Assembly (NCBI GenBank): GCA_934754375.1
Contig: CAKVHT010000001.1
Coordinates: forward strand, 1 to 64,000
Source of the DNA: an uncultured Clostridia bacterium
GTDB lineage: Bacteria > Bacillota > Clostridia > Christensenellales > UBA1242
Length of the DNA stretch: 64,000 bases
Direction of reading: 5' to 3'
This document shows, piece after piece, positions 1-12,000 of the stretch. Numbering within the stretch: the first letter of the stretch is position 1; each line of letters opens with the position of its first letter. The translations under genes and the position numbers were made by a program. Below the pieces are notes generated by a model, which was given only the letters and a program-made list of their open reading frames with translations, ran no database searches and was not told the origin of the DNA.

Positions 1-2
1 TA

Positions 3-3000
3 AACTACAACTTGAATGGAGTTGCAGGAGAAATTGCAAGCCAAAACAAAACAATATATTACACATCTGGAAGTGAAACAACAACCAGCCAAAACTTCCG
101 CCTTGCAACAACAGAGAACATAGAAGCACCAGAAGGCAAAGAGTTCATGGGTTGGATAAGCTCAACAGAATATGTTGAAGATGGAGCAATCTATACACCA
201 AACTTAACAGTAAATGCAACAAGTTACACAATTAACTTAACAGCGCAATGGGGCAAAAGGATAACCTACACATTAACATTTGATGTAAATGGTGCAGATA
301 GACAATTGCAAACCCAAAGAGTTAAATTTGGCACCCAGTATGGCGAATTACCAACCTTAACAAAGGCAGGTTACGAATTTGTTGGATGGAGATTGCCAGA
401 AACCAACAAAGTAGTAACAGCAGAAAGTTATGTAGCGATAGAAGGCGACCATACAGTGACAGCGGTATGGGCAGATGGAACAATAGATGCCAACTTCAAA
501 CAAGAATTGGACTATGCGAACATAACAAGCATAAGGTTTGAAACAAAAACAAATCTTAAAGAAGTGAATAATGCACTTGAATCTGCAAGCATGACAGGCT
601 ACAAAGATACAGGCATAAGGCTTAGCACAGGCATAGCAGTATATGCCCGTAACACAAGCGAGATAGCATTAGTGCTAGAAAAAGAGATAAAAGCCCCAAC
701 AGACATTTCAAACATGTTTGCAGGGTTTGAAAAGCTTCAAACATTGGTGATGAACAACCTAGACTTAACAGAAGTAGAGAACATGTCAAGCATGTTCAAA
801 GGCAGTTCAAGTTTAACCATGGTAGATTTCAGTGGCAAGAACATGAACAAAGCCACAAACATGAGCAATATGTTCATGGGTTGCACAAGCCTAAAATCTG
901 TTTATGGGGTAACAACAAACAATGTAGAAGATTATTCAGGTATGTTCTATGGCTGTAAAGCAATAACAGACATAGATTTGCAAGGCTTTAACACAAGCAA
1001 AGCAAAGACAATGAATAGCATGTTTGCAGGTTGCACAAGTTTAGAGACATTAAATTTGTATAACTTCACAATCTCACTTGAATGTGATGTAGAGAACATG
1101 TTGAACTTTGGTTTGGCAAACAATATCCAAAAGATAACAACACCAAGTGTAATAGATAAGGATATTAAGATAACAACAAATACATTTAATACAAGAATGT
1201 ATGACCAAGTAAGCAAAGAAAAAGCAACAAGCATCACAACAGCAGACGCAGGCAAGATATTCAAACGAGGGGCAACACTAACAGCAGAGACAAGCAAAGG
1301 CACAGTAACCGATGCACAAGGCTGGATAACAGACAACAACAAAGCAAGCAAAGTAGTGTTGTATGACGAAGAGTTGGATTCAATAATGCCAACAGCGATA
1401 CGAGACGATGGTTACGGCTTTGATGGGTGGAGCGATCAGCCAACAGCGATCAAGCAAGACACGGTAATAACAGCCAACTGGCAACAAAACTATGTCAACG
1501 TAAACATAGCCAATAAGGACCTAGCAAACATATCTGGATCCATAAAGGTATATTTGAAGAATACAGCTGGCAACATTTACGAAGTAACAACCAATGCGAA
1601 CACAGACGAAGGCAAGAAACTAACCTTCCGTGGCATACCAACAGGCAAGTACATAGTTTACACCCAAAAGTTGGCAAAAGCCACAGTAACCATGACCGGC
1701 ACAACCTTTGTAGCGAACCGAAACGAAAGTGCAGACGAAGAGTTAGTAAGGCAAGGCACCTTAACCGTATATGCGCAAGACCTTGCAACCAACGTCTCAA
1801 TTCAGTCAATTGAAGACACCCCTATTTCTCAAATGGAAGTTGCATATTTGCCACTCACTTGGGGCGAATTTGGCTGGAATCCTAGCACAGATATTAGAAA
1901 TATTTACACAAATCCTGGATTCCTTTTAAATACAGGCGGAATTAGTGGAGATGTTAGAGATGCATTGGCAACGCAAATTGCAGCGAACCAACCTGCCGCA
2001 CGATACACAGATAATGTAAATAATAGAGACATTTATCTTTATGTGGCTTCAAATTCACAGAGCACTGTAGATATATTTATAACAACTGGATATGAAGATA
2101 TTGCTTTGGCTGTAAATTCAAATGACTGTGTGTTATTCAAATCATATATCATTCATGGAACACTTGATTTGTCTGGTGTTGTGGTTGAGTGCGATTGGGA
2201 TAATCCATTTGCGCTTGAACAGTTGGAAAGGATAATAAGCCCAGTAACCAACAACAATTCAACATTAACTTTTGATACAGACACAGTTGTAAGTTTGGAC
2301 CATAACAGCAATTCAGCACAAGCTGGATATTTAACCCTTTCAGACTATAGTTGTACACTTTATCCTTATAACAGGCAATTACAACTTGACCCAAATTCAA
2401 TCAGAAATTTGATTTACAACTATGGTATTAACCTTAGTTCTATACGAGGCGTTGTATTCACTTGGGGAAAAGACAACTTGGTGCTAAGTGCTCAAAATGG
2501 TCACACAGGATATGCTTATTTAACCGATATTCATAGCGGTACAGAGCCATATTGGATGCAAGCATTGCAAGAATATCTGCCTGAATATAGCACTAATAGC
2601 ATCCTTGAATATATTGATGAATGGAGCACTGAAACAGGCTCATGCGCTTTAGCTGTAAGTGGAGATTCTGAAAAGATACTTTACATTGCAAGTGACGAAT
2701 TTATGTGGGCTTCTAACATTTCATCTATCAGGACAATGCTTAATGATAATTTGGCTTTTTTGATTGGCTATAACCTAGACTTATCTGATGGTGAAGGCTT
2801 GAATGAAATTAACATGAAGGTATTGGACTTGTCAGGTGTATTCTTGTCAAACATATCTAACTGTGACACAATAGGTAATAGTGATTTGAGCTATTTTGCA
2901 ACACCATACAATTTTGATTATTCAGCATTGCTCAAAACTGAAAACGAAGTGAAATTCTGGGAAGGCTCAACAGCATCAGATAATTATGGTGTTGATGATT

Positions 3001-6000
3001 TAAATTTGTTGCCTTTTAATACAACTTTCTACCTTGAATTGAGTGGAACTATAACTGTAACTGCAGGTATTAGCGATGGCAGTGGCTCTGGCGGCGGTTC
3101 AACACCAACCTATTATACAATTTATGCTTATCCGCAAAGTGGTACATTTACATCAACAAGAGGTTGGACCTCTTATGGCAGTTATGCGACTAGACAGGTA
3201 ATACATGGCTATACACTTGATACATTACCAACCGTATCTCGCACAAATTATACATTTAAAGGTTGGTACACATCATCAACTGGTGGAAGCGAAGTTACTA
3301 CAAGCACAGCAATCTATTCAGCAATTAGTATTTATGCACAATGGATAGCTCCAACATATTATAAAGTTACAGCGGACGCAAACAATGGTACAATCAGTTC
3401 AACAACCGGCTGGACAGGCACGGGTTCAAGAGCAACAAAATCTGTTGCGTCAGGGGACGCACTTGGTACATTGCCAACAGTAACTCGTTCAGGATATACA
3501 CTCAAAGGTTGGTACACAGAAGCAACTGGTGGCTCTAAAATCACAGACAGCACAACAATAACATATTCTCAAAAAATCTACGCTCAATGGTCATCAACTT
3601 CAACCACTAATTACATAGTAACAGCAAATGCAAACAATGGCACAATCAGTTCAACAACAGGTTGGACAGGCACAGGCTCAACAGCAACAAAAACTGTTAC
3701 ATCAGGTGATGAAATTGGCACATTGCCAAATGCATCACGTTCAGGATATACACTCAAAGGTTGGTACACATCAGCAACAGGTGGCACACAGGTTATAAAC
3801 CGCACAATGATTACAAGCACACAAACCATTTATGCACAATGGGATCCTAAAATGACATCTGACAACATTTACTTGTCATACACAAGTGAAGGTGTGGAGC
3901 CTTATAGTATAAAATCCGTGTCCACAATTGGTGGTTATGGCTTTGTAAGCCCCTATTATGGATATATAAGTAGCAACAAAGGCATTAAAAACTCAACAGC
4001 AATTGCAAAGGTTACTTTTGTAACAAAACGTGCAAATGAAAAGGTTTTGATCCGTGCCCGCAGTTATGGTGAAAACAATTATGACTATGGCTTTTTCAGC
4101 ACATTGGATACAACAACAGCATTTACAACGTCAACCACAGCCACATCAGTTTCAGGCAACATTTATTACACATTCTATGGCAAGTCAAGTGCAAACATTG
4201 TCTCATTCTCATACTCAGTTGCAACCGCAGGCGAGCACTTCTTCTATGTTGCATATCGTAAAGATGGCTCGAAAGATGAGTTTGATGATACCCTTGAATG
4301 GAATATTGTTAGAGATAAAGTGATGGTGAATAACACATCTTACACTTTGGGTACTGACTTAAAAACAGGCTCAGCAGCATCATTGCCAACACCTATTTAC
4401 AACAGCAATGTTTATACATTTAATGGCTGGTTTGCTGGAAACGAAACAAATCAAGTTGCAGTAACAAGCACAACAGACCTCAGATGGGCAAACCTTCAAG
4501 ACCTTCCAAGGACAAAATATACTGCCAAATCTGGAAAAATGATTTGTGACTATAACTTATATGATCAAGTAAAAACTAAGCTTGGATATTCAAGAGACAA
4601 AATCACAAGCATTAAATTTGTTAAATCAGTGCCAAGTGGATACACCAACACAGGCAAAACAACAAAAAATGGCTTGTATATTTACACAACTGGCACAGCA
4701 AGTTCACCTTCAACGGATATCTTGTTCTACTGGCCAAGTACAATTTATGCACCACCAAGTTGTGATGATATGTTCTATGGTTGGACAGCACTTAAATCAA
4801 TCACATTTGACAACTTTGACACAAGTTCAACAACACAATTCTCGAGTATGTTTGCAAAATGTGCAAAATTAACCGCTATTGACTTAAGTGGCTTTGATAC
4901 ATCATATTTGGATACCACATATAATATGTTCAGTGAATGTACAGGACTTAAGACAATTAATATGAAGAATTGGACAGTGCCAAGATTGACTGTGGCACAA
5001 GGTATGTTCTATGGCTGTAGAGCTATCACAGATATTGACCTTAGCAGTTGGAACACAAAGAACTTGGAATATACAAATTCAATGTTCTCAGGTTGCACAT
5101 CACTTAAATCTGTTAATTTCACTGGTTGGAATACTTCAAATGTTGTGTCAATGTACAGCATGTTTGAAAATTGTTCATCAATAACAAACCTTAATTTAAG
5201 TAATTTTGACACATCAATGGTTTCAGGCTCTTCAATTTATAAAGGTTTCTACAATATGTTCTCTGATTGTACAGCTTTGACATCATTGGATATCAGTAAT
5301 TTCACAATCAATGCTGGTGTTACAATCACAGATATGCTCAATTTTGGCGAGAATAACAAAATTGAAACTTTAAAAACACCAAAATCTATAGCTTCAGGTG
5401 TTACTATTCCTATCATAACACACACGTCAACAAGCAGATTGTATTGTGTTATTACTGGAAGTTTGAAATCATCAAATGCTCGTTATTCATGCACTCAAAT
5501 AACTTCAACTGAAACAAGTAAGACATTGGTGCGTGGCATAAAATTGACACTCAACGCATTACCAAACACCTATGATTTAACCAACTTTAGTTCAACCAAT
5601 GGTGTCCTTTGGACTTATGAATCAACACATGCCATTGTTTCAACATTCTTGTTGTATAATAGTGATACACTAGCATCTGGCGATTATCCTATCCCAGCAA
5701 TTTCTACAGGGTATTATTATGTTGGCTATAGCCCAGCCATTAAAAATGTAAAATTCACATCAGATACAACAGCAAATTTAATTGAACAAGCAAAAATGAT
5801 TTATGTATCTGTTAATTTCCCTTCAGATGTAACATTTGCTTCAAAAACTATCGTGTTGAAAGACGCAAATGGGAACGAAATCACAGCATCATATCAAGGT
5901 GGCAACACTAATGGATATAGTGCATTGGCAAACGGAACTTATTATGTATATGGTCCAATTACAAATCATCGTTCAGATATGGCGATAATTGCTCAATTTG

Positions 6001-9000
6001 CTGTTACGGACAATACAGAGAATGATTCAATAATTGCAATTGATTATGTAAAAATTACTTTAGAGGCCAACCCTTCAGATGCTGGTCGAGTTAGGGCTAC
6101 AACAGCTATGGGATATGCTAATGACATGGTAAATGGCTCATTATGTGCACCAGCAAATGCAACTTCAGGCATGAGTTTTGTTAGCTCATCAAATAGCCTT
6201 TCATTAAGGGCTAGGGTTGCAGCAAATACTTATACAAGCTTTGTAATTGCAGAAGCAACGGCAAATACAATTGATGGATACAACATAACATTTAGTTCAT
6301 GGAACAATACTGCTGGGGATATCTCTGCAAGGACAATCACAGCAAACTTTAATAAATCAATCAATACACTGAATATTATTGTTAGACGCAATGATTCACA
6401 AGTTTCCGATTCAAGTAGAATTGAACCATGGCTGTATCAAAACGGAGAATCTGTTTATAGACCTAGCACCACTGGAATAACATTCTCACGTTCAGGTGCA
6501 ACGATAACTTATAAAGGCATCAAGACGGGTAGTTATGTTATAGGTGGTAACTGGTGGGAAGATAGTAATTTGTATAGCGAAAGTGCTTATAATAATTTGT
6601 CAGTAACAATCAATGATACAGCAACCGTTTATCTTGATTTTTATGATATAAACACTAGTGTTAATAACTCAAGTTATGGACGGGTGTCAGGCGCACATAC
6701 TGTTGTTGCAAAAGGTAAAACAATATCTGTAAAATCAAACAATTCCATCGATGTTGGACATGCATTCTCAGATGCTATTCAACCTATTGCGTCAACATTG
6801 GCTGGATATACAACGGCATTTGTTAATTGGTCATATAAACTTAAGTCTTCATCTACATGGCAAACTCTTACAAGTTCATTTGTGATGAATGCAGAGTATG
6901 ATATTAGAGCTAATTTCTCTGCGACAGCGAACAAATATTATGTTAAATATGATGGCAATGGTGCAACAAGTGGAAGTATGAGTAATTCAACTCACACTTA
7001 TGGCACAGCATCGGCATTGACAAAGAACGCATATTCTCGCACAGGTTACACATTCTTGGGTTGGAGCACATCTAACACGGCAAAAGTGGAGACATATAAG
7101 GACGGCGACGGTGTAAGCACATTGACAACTACTGCAAATGCAACAGTAACATTGTATGCAGTATGGCAAGAAAACACATATTACGTTAAATATGATGGAA
7201 ACGGTGCAACAAGTGGAAGCATGAGTGACTCAACACACACTTATGGTGTGGCTTCAGCATTGACAAGGAATGCATATTCTCGCACAGGTTACACATTCTT
7301 GGGTTGGAGCGAATCTAACACAGCAACAAACGCAACATATACTGACGGCGCAAGTGTAAGCACATTAACATCTACCGCAAACGCAACGGTAACATTGTAT
7401 GCAGTATGGGACAGAAATGACCTTGCGTTCAGCAATCAAACACTTCCAAATGGAACATACAATGTGGCTTACGACCAATCATTCATAGGTGCAAGTGATG
7501 GCAGCGGAAACTACAGTTATTCTGTAACAGGTGTAACATGTAATGGCACAGCAGTAACAGCAAGCAGTGGCAAGTACAATGGTTTGACATTGAGCGGAAC
7601 AAAGATATCTGGCACACCAACATTGGCAGGCAGTTATATCTTCACAATCAAAGCAACCGACTCAACCACAGACGCAACTGCATCAGCAACAATTTCTCTC
7701 TCAATCAATAAAACAACAATTAGTGCAACCACATTGTCAACAATTGCAACAATCACAGCATACAACGGAACATATAACGGTTCTATTCACTATGCAACAA
7801 TCAAACCAAATGTTGCGATGACAGTGGTTTCAGGCACAAGCACAAGTTACGGCAATACAGTTTCAACAACTGTTGGCTCAGCAAGCAATTTGTTGCCAGG
7901 CAGAAAAGATGCTGGCACAACAACCATTTATTACAAACTAAGCGGAATGACAAACTACAATGATTATACTGGCACAACAACTGTAACAATCAGCAAGGCA
8001 ACAATCACTGCAACCACATTGTCAACAATTGCAACAGTCACAGCATACAGCGGAACATATGACGGTTCTATTCACTATGCAACAATCAAACCAAATGTTG
8101 CGATGACAGTGGTTTCAGGCACAAACACAAGTTACGGCAACACAATCACAGCTACAGTTGGTTCAACAAGCAATCTATTGCCAGGCAGGAAAGATGTTGG
8201 CACAACAACCGTTTATTACAAATTAAGCGGAATGGCAAACTATGGTGATTACACTGGCTCAACAACAGTAATAATCAATAAAGCAACAATGTCAGCACCA
8301 GCAAATCTTAAAGTTACAACTGCAGGTGTTGTTACATGGGACAGTGTTACAGGTGCAACAGCATACCAAATCAGCATAGATAACAGCAGTTGGACAACCG
8401 CATCAAGTGGTGTAAATTACAACAGCACAATCGTTGCTTCAACAGGAAACAGAACAGTGCATGTTCGTTCAATCACAACGGACGGCAACTACAACACAAA
8501 TGGTGTGGTTGGCAAAGCAACTGTTGTTGTGTATAAAGTTACATTAACAAAAGGCACAGGTATAGCAAGTGTCAGTGGTGCAGGCAACTACATCAATGGC
8601 AGAAGCATAACAATCAGTGCAACAGCATCAACTGGATACTCATTCAGTTCATGGACTGGCGATGTAACATCATCAACAGCAAGCACAACTGTAACAGTAA
8701 GCAGAACAATCAGTGCAACAGCAAATGCAACCATTAATTCAGTTATATTGACTGACAATTGCGGATATTGGGTTGCAAATCCAAATTCAACTGTTAAAGT
8801 TTCAGCTGTGGCAAGTGATGGCTCAATTGTCACATTGTCATCTAATGGAACAACAGCTTCAAGCACAAGTTCAAACACAACTGCAACATTGACTGTTGTC
8901 AAAGGCAAATCATTTACTGTCGCTCATACCTATTCAACATCCACAACTGTCACAGTAACAATGGAACGTGTTGGAACAAGAGATCATACAATTTGGTTGT

Positions 9001-12000
9001 ATGATAGCAGTAACTCACAAACAAATTCAATGAGTTATGCTTGGACACCTAGTGCTACAACAACATGGACATATTATGTTCGTGAACATTACACTGCAAC
9101 AGTTGGAGCAAGCACCAGTGCAACAGGAAAATTTACAGCTTACGATTCAACTTGGGGCAGAGATATTAGAACAGATGTAACAACAAGCACTGTGTATTAT
9201 GGCAACAAGTTGACATTCACTGGTACAGCTAAGGAAGGATATAGTTGGGCAGGTTGGTACACAGGCATTAATGGTACAGGCACAAAATTGACATCAGACA
9301 CAACTTACATATTATCTTCACTTACAACTGATGTTACATATTACCCTTATGCAACAGCTAAATCATACTCTGTTTCAACAGGGGCAAATTATGGTTCAAT
9401 TTCAGTTTCAAGCACTGGCAGTTACACAACAGCTTTGAGCATTACAGCATCTGCAAGTGCAACTGGATACAATTTCACAATTCAAAATATCAAAATTTAT
9501 AGTGGAACAGATGCGTCTGGCACATTGTTGAAAATGATAAATTCAACAACAGGCACATTCACAATGAGTGCTGATGCAAGCCAGTATTATGCAAACATTT
9601 ACATTTATGCAACATGGACAAGGACAGATATCCAAGCCCCAGTTGTGACGGTTGAAAGGGTTGACTACAACACATTCAAGTGGACAGCAACTGACAACCT
9701 TGGTGTTGCCGGCTATATGATAACAACATCAAGCACAAAACCAACAGCAACAGCATCTGGGTGGATAACCTCTGGCACACTTACAAGTGGAACAAAAGAT
9801 ATCTCATCAGCAGGCACATATTATGTGTGGGCAAAAGATGCTGGTGGCAATGTTAGCAATGCAAAGAGCATAACCGCTTACACACTTACAAAAACACAAG
9901 GTGAAAACACAACATTAACCTTGCGTGAAGCAAATGCTTCAGGCACCGCTTTGGGAACAACCGCTGTGTTGAACGGCACAACAATTTATGTTTCTGCTTC
10001 AGCAAACACTGGTTATACGTTGGCATCATTAACAAAAGCTGGCACAGCAATAACATCTGGCAGTACATTTGTTTTAAATGCAAACACAGAAGTTAAATCA
10101 ACTGCAACAGCAAATTCTTATACTGTAACATTCAATCCTAATGGTGGCTCAGTAACACCAACAACTAAAAGTGTGAACTACAATGGCACTTATGGCAACT
10201 TGCCAACTCCAACAAAAACTGGTTATACATTCAATGGCTGGTATATGAGTGTTGGAACAAAAACTTCATTGACACTTTCAGCATCAACAAGCAATTGGCA
10301 CTATTCAGGAATTGCAACAGGATTGGTGCCAGGTGTAACATACACAGTTGACATTGCAAAAGCCACTCTTACAGCAGGCAGTACAACACAATTCACAGTG
10401 TTGTTATACAATTTCACAACAAATTCAGCATTGGTTAATGTTACAAATGCTTTTGGAAACAATATACACTTCACAATGACTTGCCCATCATCCGCAACAT
10501 CATCTAATAATATGCAAATTATTGTATATGCTGGTGTGGCTGGTGCAACAGCAAACAATGCAGCAAGTTATACAGATATTAGTGTAATTGCAAGTTCAAG
10601 CACAAAAGTTGAAAGCACAACAAAAGTTACAACAGCAAGCGATCACAATTTGTATGCTTTGTGGACAGAAAACCCACTCACATTCAACGCACAAACTGTA
10701 ACATCGACATACAGCACAAGTGCAACAAGTGTAACTTACACAGGTGCAAGCAATGGTACAGGTAATTATAGTTATGCAATCACAGCAGGCAACTCAAGCA
10801 GTTACTTCACTTTGAGCGGAACAACAATTTCAATCAAAGCTGGCACACCAGCAGGTAGCTATGCTTTGACAATACATGCAACAGACAAGTTAAGCAAAGT
10901 AACAAAAGATGCAGTTATCACTGTTAAGGTGAACAAGGCAACTGCAACAATTAGTTATGCAACAACAGCAATCACCAAAACTTATGGCGATGGGTCATTT
11001 ACCAACCCATTAACAAAGACAGGCGATGGCACAGTGACATACAGTAGCAGTAACACAAATGTTGCGACAATTGATGCTTTAACAGGATTGGTAACAATCA
11101 ATGGTGCAAGCAGTGGTATTATTACAATTACTGCCACAGTTGTAGATAGTACAAATTATACCTATGCAACAAAGACTGCAACATACACACTTACAGTCAA
11201 CACAGCAACAATCACATATACAGCATCTGGATACACTGGAACTTATGACGGCAATGCTCATGGTGGAACAGTTACAGTAACAACACCAGCAACAGGTGCG
11301 ACAATTAAATTTGGCACAGCATCAGGCACATACAACCTGACAAGTTGCCCAACCTATACTGACTATAAAGATGGTGGCTATACAGTTTACTATCAAATCA
11401 CAGCAACCAACTACACAACAGTTACAGGTAGTTTCAAAATTACTATTAACAAACGTGCAGTAACAGCAACATGGCCAAGCACAGTATCATTTAAATATGA
11501 TGGAAATGCTCATTCAGTAACAGCAACAATTGATAACCTTGTAAACAGTGATGCGGTAACATTCACATACACTGGCACAACAAGCGCAACAAATGCTGGC
11601 AGTTACAAGGCAATCATCAGTGGTTTGTCTGGCACAAAAGCAGCTAACTATTCATTGCCAAGCAATACAACTCAAGCATGGGAAATCACAGATGCAACAA
11701 TCGCCTATACAGCGACAGGCTATACAGGAACTTATGACGGCAATGCTCATACTGGCACAGTCAAAGTTACAACACCAGCAACAGGTGCAACAGTTAAATT
11801 TGGCATAGTACTAGGCGAATTTAACTTGACCGCTTGCCCAACAGTAACAAACGTTTCTGATAGCAAAACAGTTTACTATCAAATCACAGCACTTAACTAT
11901 GAAACTGTAACAGGAAGCTTCGTGCTTACAGTAAACAAAGCAAGTGTTGCAATTCCATCAAGCCCAGCAAACAAAACCTATACAGGTGTAAGCCAAGCAC

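Noticed and set aside
8588..8908. Antisense frames within the giant surface gene (this and several others)
   Set aside because: The repetitive ACA/GTT codon pattern keeps the complementary frames open; no start signals.
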